From Ciona intestinalis (lineage: Eukaryota > Chordata > Ascidiacea > Phlebobranchia > Cionidae): a stretch of DNA of 64,000 bases. The position numbers were made by a program, and so were the translations under genes. The notes beneath the pieces were generated by a model. It saw only the letters and a list, made by a program, of their open reading frames with translations. It was not told the DNA's origin and did no database searches. The stretch lies in NCBI RefSeq assembly GCF_000224145.3, contig NC_020169.2, forward strand, positions 5,402,535 through 5,466,534, written 5' to 3'. Within the stretch, counting starts at the first letter, position 1. Each line of letters starts with the position of its first letter. This document shows positions 52,882-63,535 of this stretch, in pieces.

Positions 52882-55800
52882 GTAAGTGAAACGTTCTTAC
52901 TTTAACTTGAGTGTTTTTCGACGCAATTTTTCTGTTAAACCCCATTAATTCTAAATTGATAAGCGATGTAGCCTGACGTCACTAATTTGTTTACAAACTA
53001 TTTTTTTGGCATGGTCCTATTTACCAGAAGAAAAAGGAAAAACTACATTAATAGGCAATTAAAAACTTTCTGTAATTTTTAAACCACAACAATTGCATTG
53101 CAGTTTTGTTTTGTTTTTTATTAAAAAACAACGATATATAGTAGGGTGTAGAAAAATGGGACACTTTTTCATTTTATTTCCCCCTCCCATTTAGTAGTAA
53201 ACAGAAAACATTCAAAGAATTATAAACCGTATCCCCACGACTTTCATAGACCGTTAATTGTTTAAAACACGATCAGGATATTTGTATAATACGTGCTGAA
53301 GGTGTCCCGTCTTCCCCCATTCTACAGTTTCTACTATATATAAAAGGACAACATACGCGCTTCAGATTTCTATTTATTGCAAAATTGTTTGGTTAATCGT
53401 AAAGCGTTAAGCACTTCAGGTCATTCTTGCTGGTATAGAAACGCGAAGTAGCAAAAGATTGATCGCAATAAAGCGTCGCTAAACAAACATTCAAATTTTA
53501 ATTAACTTATTATTGAATGTGGTCACTAAAAATCATATCGGGACTAATTCTTTGGTCAAGCTTTGTCCCGTTAACTAATGTTAAATTATCGCTTGTTTTG
53601 CTTGTAAATGGATCAAACTTATGCGGCGTTACTAAGCGTTTGTAGTGCTTTCCTCGCGTCGGCCATTGACAGCCATTAGGAGTGAAGCGTTTTACTCTCA
53701 TTCGCGTGCCCAGTGATCGCCACTTTACACAGGAGTAGGGGCGTGACTGGCACCGTATCATAATTTGCTGGCTTCTTGAATTTCTGTGACGTAACAAAAC
53801 AATATTGTGAGTCACACCCTCTAAGAATTGCCAACAACGCTAGCAATGCGGATACAACGGTCGTGATGCATCAGTTGTAACAAAACCCTTCTTAAAATGT
53901 AAACTTGGGTGTTTCAGTAAAGCCTTTATTCGCATGTGATGTGTTTCGCTTTCTATGCGCCCACAGTCAATAGATTATCTGTTTCCAAACGCGTAATTTC
54001 CCCGCCGCCGTTTATGTGCTTCCAGTTACACTGCCAATTTCATAGCGGACTCCTCGCTATAATGTAAAACCCGGATCCCCCTTTCGTTTATATAACCACG
54101 CCACGGCAAACATTAATGGCGCTATGAAGCGTGAAGATATGTATGCGGTTTTGCTCCAAGGCCAAAGGCTTTTTGTCGTGCGTGGGGTAAGAATAGTTTG
54201 CTTGTGCAGAATTGGCAATGCTCCGCAACTGTGTAGCTTTGTCATGTAATTTCTATTCTATGTGGGTGAGGTTCCGCAGTGGCACGCCATGGGTTCTAGG
54301 ATTTATGCCAGGGTTGGCCCATTACCCCCGGATCGTGTAATTTACTATTCCCTTGCTTTACCGGGCAGGTATACTAGATCTTTTGACACCACTGGTTATT
54401 TGTCCAAGCCAAAAAGAAGCTGCTTGGTGCTCAATAACACCAAGTGCGCGTGTCAGGGTAATAGCGGTTTTAGATAAAGCTTAGTTCCAGGAATCCCTCC
54501 CGCGTGTGGGTTCTAACGTCGACGCCTAGAAAATAAAGGATTTTGTTTTGCACGCCATATAAAACTTCCGAATCGTGGTGGCGAATAAGTTGTTGAAAGA
54601 TCAATTGGGTGTGGTGTATTAAGACTTTCTCACGGGGTAGGTATTAATAATGGGGTCTCCCTGCTTCACTGACCAGCAATGCAAAGAAGTAAATGCTTCG
54701 GCTAATAACTTGTTGCTTGAAAAGCTGAGACCTACGATTCTGCAAACAAAACATAAAACTGTAGAAACTATCCACAGACCGACGCCTCACGCCAATTAGT
54801 TCGGCGTCAAACTCTAATCTTTTGTTTACTCTTCTCACTTGTGCAAGTTTCATCAAACCGCCATAGCTAGCTTTCGCTGACCTTCATCGCTGCTTAAAAG
54901 GTTCGTTTGAGATATAAATTGCAAGGGGATTGTTTTGAAGTTTTCCTCATAAACAGATAAGCCGCAACACAACCCCGTAAACTCAACCTTTCATTCCATA
55001 AGTTCTTTACCCCCTACCCACCCCGCCAGTGATCGACTGGCAGTCTGCTATAATTGCCACTTTCTCACGAAGTTGCCTTACCAGGCGGGCAAGCCTGCAA
55101 ACACCTTTTGACATTTCAGCTCAAGGTTGCACAATTACTGAAGGTTAACTGATGGTTTGTGTTATTGTAGCGAGGGATTAATATACACTGCCATATTTTT
55201 ACGCGGAAACTGCGTCAAACGATGCAAGATATTGTAACTCTACACCCGTAGGTCAGGGATAACACCTTGCGTCGCGCTTTATTTGTACATCTTCCATGTT
55301 ATGCTATACCACGTTCAATATATCATGTGTCTTCGCCAACAGATGTCATATATCCGAGTCGTGATGATTGATATGATTGCCTGCTTTTCTTTTTAAGTGA
55401 AACCGACCGCTTTGCCGAATGAAACGCTGAAAGATCCGCGCCTACGCATACCGGGAATACACCGAATTCTGACGATGCGGTGTCTTACAGATGTACGAAA
55501 ATGGAATTGTTGTGGATAGAGCTGACCAGATGTCAGTGATATAGTTACCTGGGTTAAATGGCTCGTTGAAGTTAGCGAAACGCAATTGTTTTGAAACGCT
55601 CTCATACGATGGTACCTCGTATCCACTTTCCACCAAAACAAGATCTTTAGATTTGATTTGAAGATGAAATGGCTCGTGTCTTTTGCGTAAAGATTTATCA
55701 ACAAATTTGTTTTAGCGACTTTCACCAATGGCTATAGAGTAGGAACATGTGACACGACGACAAGTTTTGATTATTCTGTTTCTGTACACCAAAGCATTCT

Positions 55801-58800
55801 GAAATCAAATCTCAAACTAATTTTTTTGTTTTTTTAACTACAAGCGTGGTAGTCGTATACGCCATTAAATTTGTGGTGACTATCAATCTATCAATCCATA
55901 AAGTAGAATTTTCGTAAAATATATTCATCCCTATTGTATAGTACGGTGGGGAAAGATGGAACATCCTTTTCGTTCTGTTTTCTCGTCCCATTTGATAGTA
56001 AACAAACAACACTAAAAAAGTTATAAAACCGTATCCCCACAACTCCAATAGACCGTTGTTAATTGTTTAAAACGCGATCAGGATATTTTGATATTATGTG
56101 CTAAATGTCTCCTATATTTTCACTCTACTAGAATAGGGGGAAATTGTTTCTCCTGTTTCTGTTAGAAAACACTAAAGAGTTATCCATATACTGTACAATA
56201 AACGTCTTATTCTCTTGTCAATTTCCCACCGTTTTTCTTCATTTACTTTTCAACGTAATTTGAAACTGGGTGTGATTAATGTTATGACATGCATCATATA
56301 CCTCGCGCCGTTCAAGATACGTATGTGGTGGTGGTGAAGTACTATTGGGCACGTATGTGGGCTCACATTGATGCATAACCATTAATGTTATGTTGGCGGC
56401 ATAAAGGTGACTGTACACAGTATCCGGAATTCGTCCGTTTTGTCTGTTTGTCCGGATTTCGATGTCGCATGCGGAATTGGACACGGGTTTGCATACGACT
56501 TCGCATGCGATTTCGCACGCCGGATACTGTGTACAGCCACCTTAAACAGGATTCTATTACTTACATATAAATTTCCTGTGACACTATTAAAAAATACGTA
56601 TCCACTTTATAACTTCTGACATCAATGAAAAGACTTTTACTTTTTAAACCGAAACGTTTGAAAGAAAGTATTGTGTCATATATATAACAATGTGGGGAAG
56701 ACGGGACACCTTTAGCACATAATATTCAAGTATCCTGATCGTGTTTAACAGAAGCCTATGGGAGTCGTAAGGATACGGTTTTATAATTATTTGACTGTTC
56801 ATTGTTTACTACCAAATAGGACGAGAAAGTAAAATTAAAAGATGTCCCAACTTCCCCAGCCCTTTAGTTTATATATGATGTGTAATTATAGTATAAAAAT
56901 TATAAAAAAATCCTCTTATTTCATGCACCTATACGAACCCATTTATTTGAGCAATCCACTTGTTATATAGTCTGTTCCTTTGGAACTGCCTGTTATTCCT
57001 TACAAAGGTCACATTTGTTCAAGTTCACTTGGCAAACATGAACTTATCAGTTTCCGATCCCGCTACCGGTCCCGTGGACTTAGACTTTCTGTTGAAGCTT
57101 AACTGTGTCAAATTTCAAGGCGCTATTAAGAAACAGGAGAACCTTATCCGCTATAAATGTGGCGAAATATCGTTTATTTTTATCAGGCGTTTTGTGGCCG
57201 TCGCTCAATTTTAAAGGTCGGTTCTGTTACTAGCAATTCTGGCTGACGTTTTGACGTAATATGTTAACCATGTATCCAATACTTGACGTGTAAAACATCG
57301 TTCTATCGCAAGGAACAATACACATGTTGATAAGACGTCTCCGACACACCCAGCGATTGTGGTTTACGTATCGAAGCATGGAAAGCGACAAAATCCGTGT
57401 TCTTTGTCGAGGAAATATTTTCGCTATTTTTAGAGCCAAGACGATAATGTCACTTCTCTCTTTCATAGGTGTTGTTGTCATTTGCTAGAGAAGGATTGTT
57501 TTCACCTCTCGATAAACCCACCAACCCCAGCCATAACACACCACAAAATGTAAGTCGAATATATTACAGTAGGGTGGGGGAAGAAGGGACACCTTTAACA
57601 CAAAGTAACCAAATATCCTGATCGTGTTTTAAACAGTTAACACCGGTCTATAGGAGTCGTGAGGATACGGTTTTATAATTCTTTGATTTTTTTTGTTTAC
57701 TACCAAATGGGACGAGTAAATACAGTCAGCAAAAAGTGTCCCATCTTCCCTCACCCTACTATATGTGTGTTTACGTGTTTTTATATTTTAAAATAAACAA
57801 GTTAGGCGTGATTTTTTTGCTTATAAGTTTAAATCTGATTAGTGGTTAGCTTTTACGGGTCTTAAATTAGTTATCAAAAGACACAAATGAATGCAACGTT
57901 TTTTTTTACGAATTCAAACTCTTAAAATGTATTATATAGTGGGGTGGGGAAAGACGGGACACCTTTAGCACCAATGATCTAAATATCCTGATCGGTTTTA
58001 TCAATAAACAACAGTCTATGGGAGTCGTTAGAATACGGTTTTATATTTCTTTGAAAGACCTAAAATAAAATAAAAAGATATCTCATCTTCCCGCACCTTA
58101 AACTATAGCGTTGTTATCTAAGTTGTTATACGTGTGTTTACTACTGCTCCCATATTGTGTATTAGCACCCTTGTGTATATCGTGTGTACCGTGTATGGTG
58201 TTACTGACGGTGTAGCCTTTCCTAATCAGTTCTACATATACCTGCTACCATAGACTTCCCTTTCCTACCTGTTGGCGTTGAATGATAAATCTCATGCGAC
58301 ACAGAAGCGCTTTGACGCCTTCGACTGGCGTGGGAATCACTCGCTTCGATCTTCGCCAAGCACTTTGTAAATAATACACGATCTGTATATGGTCTTATAC
58401 ACAAACACTCACGTTGCTCGACCTACATTAAGATAAACTTGTTTGGGAATTAAAATAATGAGGCGGATTACTAAATTAAATCCATTTAGGATATTATACT
58501 AAAATGTGTAACACATTAAGTTATGCTGCTTATTGTAAATTTAAATTAAGAGGAATTTCTAAATTAAGTCTGGTTGAAGATCCTATGATAGAATGTAGGT
58601 TAATTTTCGTTGCTGGAATTTTGTTTTGTTGCTAATCCCCTTCTCTTTGTCGGTTTAACTAATTTGATCTTCTTTGTCGTACTCGAAGAGATACAATTTA
58701 TAATATAGTAGGGCGGGAAAAATTGGATACCTTTCATTCTATTTTTCCGTCGTATTTTGTATTAAACAAAGAACATTTAAAGAATTATAAAACGTCATCC

Positions 58801-61800
58801 TTTATACGACGCCCATATAGACCGTTGTTAGGTGTTTAAAACATTATCATGATATTTGGATATTATGTGCTTAACTTGTACGAAACAAAAACAACAGTTA
58901 CAATGAATAGAATCCTTTGATCGTTATCTGTATTTGCAATTGCAAAGTTGGCATTTAAAGCGAATATTTTCTGAGCTTACGATTTCGAAATAAGGTCTTC
59001 AACTGCGTGTGTGCGCGTCGTAAACAAAGCGCGTAAGGGCATGGGGCGATCGCTTGACAGACGAAAACACAATAGGTGTCAAATCAAGCTTCTGTGCCGT
59101 CGAATTCTAAATTTAGTTACCTTTGGAAAATGCCACGGGGAAAGAGGGAGGGATAAGAAATTAAATCAAAAGTTTTATTTGTTGGGTCAATGTTTGAATA
59201 TAGTAGGTTGGGGAGAGATGGGACACCTTTTCACTCTATTTTGTTGTCGCATTTGGTAGTAAACAAAGATTATTCAAAGGATTACAAAACTATATCCTCA
59301 CGAATTTCATAGACCGTGTTAAAAAAACGATCGGGATATTTGAACATGATGTGCTGAAGGTGTCCCATCTCCCCCTACCCTGCGATATTTCTATTTTAGT
59401 AACCATTAGTTTTTTACATTACTGTTCAAGTTATTGTTTTCTATTTGATTCTAAATGCTTTAGCGTATATTTGAATAAATAGTCGTCTTTCGTTGTTAAC
59501 GTTAACCTTTTATTCGATTTTTTTAATTAGGTTGAAAACAACGGGTTAGATTGGGGTGCGTGGAGTTCCTGGAGCGAATGTTCGCGGAGCTGCGGCGGTG
59601 GTGCTTCGTATTCACGACGTGTGTGTCTCACGTAAGTCTGTTCACAGTGTACGTATACATAGTAGTGTGGGGGGAGATGGGACAACTTTGAATTTCATTT
59701 TCTCGTCCCATTTGATAGTAAACACAGAATATTTAAAGAGTTAAAACCGTATCCTCACGACTGCCATAGATCGTTGTTAATTATTTAAAACACGAACGGG
59801 GCATTTAGATATTATATATGTTAAAGGTGTCCCGTTTTACCACACAGCACTATATATATAGTTCGCAAATAGCTCGCTTTAACGCCCCATTTGCCGAGTA
59901 TCCCAACATCGTGTAACGACAACGTTAAGTACATGAACGGTGATATATGTATAAGCCAAGTATAAAACATACACGAGTTTGCATAACGATATAACGTTTG
60001 TTTGAGCAGGGATTCGTGCGAGGGCATCAACACTAGATACAAGACATGCGAAAATCAGGTACGCTAAAAACTATTTGTATATCTAGCTCAGATTTCCTTG
60101 CATGTATTTGTCTTTCGAATCTATGCTTGCATATGCAATATGACTTTGTGTTTTTAAATCATCCCTTTAGGTGCATTAATAGCAATACAGTCTGTACCTT
60201 TAGCTATATTTCATTCATTGTTTTGTAAATTTCATTCATTCATTTCAATACAATTCATTTACCTTTTTTTATAAATTGTATTCACCTTTATTTACGTTTA
60301 AATGTAAAAATCTTGTATGCTTGTTTGATAAGCACAAACTGGTAGATTGTAATATGTAGATATGTGTGGTTAAACGTTTGACTTTTAAGGATTGCACGGA
60401 GACTACACAAGATTTCCGGGCAGAGCAATGTTCTTTATACAACACCACGCCATACAAGGGTATCTTGTACACGTGGAAAGCTGTTGTACAGAAAGCACAA
60501 CCTTGTGCACTTTACTGCAAGGCTCATGGCTTTAACATAACGACGAAGTTGGCACCACAAGTGCTCGACGGAACGAAATGCAAAGATAATTCTGACGACA
60601 TGTGCATTAATGGGGCGTGCCAGGTAAACTTTTTATACATTTGTACCTTGCTCGAATTTCTGCAGGGAATCTGTATATTCTTTATAAAGGATGAGATGTA
60701 TACGTATATCCTCACGACTCTAAATAGCGCTGTTAATTGTTAAAACACGATAGAGAACTATTAGACATTGTCACATTACGAGCTAACGGCATATTCGTCT
60801 TTTCACACACTATATCTACATTCCCATTTAACTATTAAACTTACACAAAGACACCCAAAAATGCTATTCAGTGGTAATTGATAGTTGTATACGTATGTTT
60901 GTACTGTATTATCCTATGTGGCAACACTTGTTAAATTTTCACTCGGCAACACTAATTGGAAATGGAGTCAACAGATAAGGCCGTTCATATCCGCTAATTG
61001 CCTCACATTGCTCTTTCCTCACGGAAACCGATGTGGACGCTTAATTCATTGCATTGCATCCTTTGTAAATACGGTCAGAGTTACGTAATCTCCAAAACGA
61101 GCATAGTTTCTCATAGGCTACCGGCAGAGCCTTTTTACAAATCCCGCATACGAGATCTTAGATACATAAGAACATTGCTTTTTCTTAGCGCACTACTTGT
61201 ACAGTAGGGTAAGGGGAGATGGGACACCGTTTCATTCTTTGTCGTATTCCATTTGATAGTAAACAAAGAACATTCAAATAATTATAAAACCGTATCCTTA
61301 CGACTCCCATATACCGTTGTTAATTGTTTAAAACGCCATCAGGATATTTGGATATTGTGTGCAAAGGTGTTCCATCCCATCCTTCCCCCACGCTACCTTT
61401 ATATATGGATTGTAAGCCAAATGCGCCAGCCCTTGATCCCATACTGAGTGAAACTGGTATCAGCAAGTCTTAACCTTTCAACAAGTGTTGTTAAAGATAT
61501 GTCTCACTTTTACAAACCATACACAGCGTATAACATAAACACAACAAGACCATGAACGGTTGAGCTATGAACGTTTCGCAGTTACCTGCAGACAGCACCC
61601 GCAAATCGCATGCGGATTATTTAGGCGTTAATCAAGTAGAGTGGGGGTATTAGAAGTGGCACCAAACCAAACCAGGGTTTGGCTGTTAGGTGTAGGGGGA
61701 GTTAACTTGATATTCAGTTTCGCTTTTCCACTACGCGGTTTGTGTGGTCCTATTGCTCGTAGGTTGGTGATGAGAGGTCCGCATTCTTTATCGATAGATT

Positions 61801-63535
61801 TTAAGTCACCGAATCGCTACGTGAGCAGTGGAACAATTGAAATGTCTTCATTTATTTCGCTGTGGCGTGCGGCTATGAAAAGTGCGATAATGTAATCATC
61901 ACTGTGTGATTATTTCCAGTCAGTGCGGTCTGCGGCTGTTAATCGACGACCTGGCCTTCACGTTGGGAGACAAAGGCTTCCTTTGTTTTGCACAGCTTAC
62001 GCTGTTGGTGTTCCGAAACCGACATGTGTATTACCACACACAGCAGGTGTGAACATAATACAATTTACACATTGACGGTGACAGCCACAAGCTTGCTTTT
62101 ATCCTTTCAATCATCACTGGTTGACCTTCGTCACACCACCCTGACGTCACGATGTACGTCATCAAATGGCAGGTGTTGTAATTACATGGCTTTGTCTGCA
62201 TGTCACCCAAACCCAAACCTGATATATCATACGCAGACCTTCGTAACAATACCCATTGGACACGTCATAAATGTATAAAAGCATGTTTAACACACCCGGC
62301 TTAAATTTAAACTTTAACCTTACCACTGAACCAATGTAATTTGAAACTTAACAAGCGGATTTTAATCTTATCTTCGTCGTTAAGTTTTATTTGTTATATA
62401 GCATTTGATGTGCAGTAACATAGGTTTTCGGATGCGGTGTATGTGTTTATATGCGAATCGTGCTTCGCGTGTATTTATACGATACGATCGTGTTTCATAC
62501 AGACTCCTATATTCTACCACATCGGTGTATTATGTAATGTTTACTCCCGGCGTGGCCTACTATAACGGATATAAAATCATGTTTGTTTCACGCTTACCGT
62601 CACGAGTGTATGGCCATGCAGCAGACCACCTGTCTAACCAAGCATGGTACATGAGACCCCAAATAGATTCTGGTATTGTCATATAAGCAATTAATCAGGG
62701 CCAAGCCTTGACGGGAACTCTGACAAGCAAGGTGGGAGAGTCTCGCCCCCGCGTTTAAGCTTATATGTGTTTGTGCACACGCGACTGTATACTAGCGAAA
62801 TCGCTGTGGTTTCTTCTATTTGCACTGGGTAGAAATATTCGCGGTAAATATTTCCCTCGCGTCCTAGCAGCGCTTCTTAACGAGCCACTCATGCCCTGCC
62901 TGTCAATATGCATTGTCATTCTGCCATGTACATGACCCTTTTCGTTTACGACTTTCCAGGCAGTTGGCTGCGATAAAAAGCTCCACAGTGACGCAAGATA
63001 TGACGTTTGCGGGAAGTGCCAAGGTGACGGAAGTACATGCCGGCTCGTAACTGGTTTACACCGGTTTAATCCGGTCAAACACCGCGGTAAGACCTTAATT
63101 CAAAGTCCATGTTTTGTACAAGGACGAATTTTTCACGCGGTTGTGTTTAACATTTCTCTTTTTTCTAACAGGCACCGAAGTTGTGATAACAGTCCCGCAA
63201 AAAAGCCGACACATAAGCGTGTCCGAACGTGGTTCAGGACATATTGGTAAGTCTAAATTTAGCTCCTTTTCACCAGCCCTGCACGTTAATATAAAATTCC
63301 TATATTGTCGTTTTGCGATGATCCGTATAAGCAAGCCATATTAAACTGTATTAAAATTCCAGGTCTTCTCTTAAGAGAGACTGACGAATTCGACATTTTC
63401 GTGCCGAATAAAACGAAAGACGAGAATCAGGGAGTTCTGGAACATTCTGGGATTGTAGTTGAGTATGGGTCGGTGGCTTCTGGTAAGGAATATCTTGACG
63501 TTGCCGGTCCAGTTCCCCAAGACATGAAAGTGCTC
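52834..63535 (+). CDS. ADAMTSL1/3: ADAMTS-like protein, ADAMTSL1/ADAMTSL3 (punctin) type, 5' part (runs off the right edge)
   Basis: Exons 52834-52881, 59531-59631, 60010-60058, 60390-60623, 62960-63086, 63172-63246 and 63363-63535 join in frame (807 nt, 269 residues). The last donor, GTAAGT, points beyond the window. Domains: signal peptide (1-16), TSP1 with WGAWSSWSECSRSCGGG (24-40), Cys-rich domain (DFRAEQC ... LAPQVLDGTKC ... CINGACQ, then VGCDKKLHS and GDGSTCR), and the first half of the spacer (VVITVPQKSRHISV ... DVAGPVPQDMKVL). The TSP1-to-Cys-rich stretch is closest to vertebrate ADAMTSL1 and ADAMTSL3. No protease domain lies between signal peptide and TSP1, so it is an ADAMTSL and not an ADAMTS enzyme. 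Later TSP1, Ig and PLAC domains, if present, lie outside the window. Confidence 0.92.
53139..53337 (-). mobile_element. ~195-bp MITE family
   Basis: TAGTAGGGTGTAGAAAAATG ... CGTCTTCCCCCATTCTACAG, with a small insertion in the right end. Confidence 0.83.
54255..54330 (-). repeat. Third dispersed repeat, reversed unit
   Basis: GTGGGTGAGGTTCCGCAGTG, GCACGCCATGGGTTCTAGG, TTTATGCCAGGGTTGGCCC: the reverse complement of the 27088 unit block by block. Confidence 0.6.
55939..56130 (-). mobile_element. ~195-bp MITE family
   Basis: TAGTACGGTGGGGAAAGATG at left; right repeat mutated (TATATTTTCACTCTACTA). Confidence 0.82.
56404..56543. mobile_element. 140-bp hairpin MITE, copy B
   Basis: Same element as at 1857-1998, in the same orientation, with a few substitutions and short indels. 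The terminal repeat has one change (GGTGACTG for GGTGGCTG). Confidence 0.8.
56688..56868 (+). mobile_element. ~195-bp MITE family
   Basis: ATGTGGGGAAGACGGGACAC ... GTCCCAACTTCCCCAGCCC; short internal deletion. Confidence 0.8.
57566..57763 (+). mobile_element. ~195-bp MITE family, full length
   Basis: CAGTAGGGTGGGGGAAGAAG ... CATCTTCCCTCACCCTACTA. Confidence 0.88.
57936..58107 (+). mobile_element. ~195-bp MITE family, internal deletion
   Basis: TAGTGGGGTGGGGAAAGACG ... CTCATCTTCCCGCACC; part of the TTTACTACCAAATG block is deleted. Confidence 0.8.
58703..58874 (-). mobile_element. ~195-bp MITE family, right end lost
   Basis: TAGTAGGGCGGGAAAAATTG at left; ends after ATTATGTGCT. Confidence 0.75.
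59200..59386 (-). mobile_element. ~195-bp MITE family
   Basis: TAGTAGGTTGGGGAGAGATG ... CATCTCCCCCTACCCTGC; 145 bp before the TSP1 exon. Confidence 0.85.
59531..59631 (+). CDS. ADAMTSL1/3: ADAMTSL1/3-like exon 2: TSP1 repeat
   Basis: Acceptor AATTAG, donor GTAAGT. It encodes VENNGLDWGAWSSWSECSRS and GGGASYSRRVC. It has W-x-x-W-x-x-W (C-mannosylation) and C-x-x-S-C-G (O-fucose) motifs. Confidence 0.95.
59660..59854 (-). mobile_element. ~195-bp MITE family
   Basis: TAGTAGTGTGGGGGGAGATG ... CGTTTTACCACACAGCACTA; starts 28 bp after the TSP1 exon donor. Confidence 0.83.
60010..60058 (+). CDS. ADAMTSL1/3: ADAMTSL1/3-like exon 3: end of TSP1
   Basis: A 49-nt exon encoding DSCEGINTRYKTCENQ, matching the family 'SCEGxNxRYxTC' signature. 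Acceptor GAGCAG, donor GTACGC. Confidence 0.93.
60390..60623 (+). CDS. ADAMTSL1/3: ADAMTSL1/3-like exon 4: Cys-rich domain
   Basis: 78 codons, phase 0 at both ends. They include DFRAEQCSLYN, YTWKAVV, PCALYCKAHGF, KLAPQVLDGTKC and DDMCINGACQ, the full front half of an ADAMTS Cys-rich domain. The other ADAMTSL gene in this window lacks an equivalent exon. Confidence 0.95.
60702..60815 (-). mobile_element. MITE remnant
   Basis: The right half only: TATCCTCACGACTC, TTAATTGTTAAAACACGA, then a decayed end. Confidence 0.5.
61201..61402 (-). mobile_element. ~195-bp MITE family
   Basis: CAGTAGGGTAAGGGGAGATG ... CATCCTTCCCCCACGCTACC, with CCATC duplicated in the right end. Confidence 0.83.
62960..63086 (+). 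CDS. ADAMTSL1/3: ADAMTSL1/3-like exon 5: end of Cys-rich domain
   Basis: It encodes AVGCDKKLHSDARYDVCGKC, then QGDGSTCRLVTG. It is homologous to the 15590-15683 exon of the first gene, though with Lys for Val in CGVC. Confidence 0.95.
63172..63246 (+). CDS. ADAMTSL1/3: ADAMTSL1/3-like exon 6: spacer start
   Basis: It encodes TEVVITVPQKSRHISVSERG, the first spacer strands ('VxxIPxGxxxIxxxE'). Phase 1 at both ends, the same phase as the homologous exon 15889-15999. Confidence 0.93.
63363..63535 (+). CDS. ADAMTSL1/3: ADAMTSL1/3-like exon 7: spacer middle
   Basis: It encodes LLLRETDEFDIFVPNKTK ... HSGIVVEYGSV ... DVAGPVPQDMKVL and ends phase 0 at GTAAGT. Exon boundaries and phases mirror the 19898-20082 exon, showing common descent of the two genes. 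Confidence 0.93.

Larger units (their letters stand above)
52882..59530. other. First intron of ADAMTSL1/3-like gene
   Basis: A 6.6-kb phase-0 intron with seven MITEs, the second 140-bp hairpin MITE and a third-family repeat. No exon was recognised inside. Confidence 0.6.
60624..62959. other. Intron 4 of ADAMTSL1/3-like gene
   Basis: A 2.3-kb phase-0 intron with a MITE remnant and one full MITE. The open frames at 61641-61895 and 62405-62686 lack homology or splice support. Confidence 0.6.
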
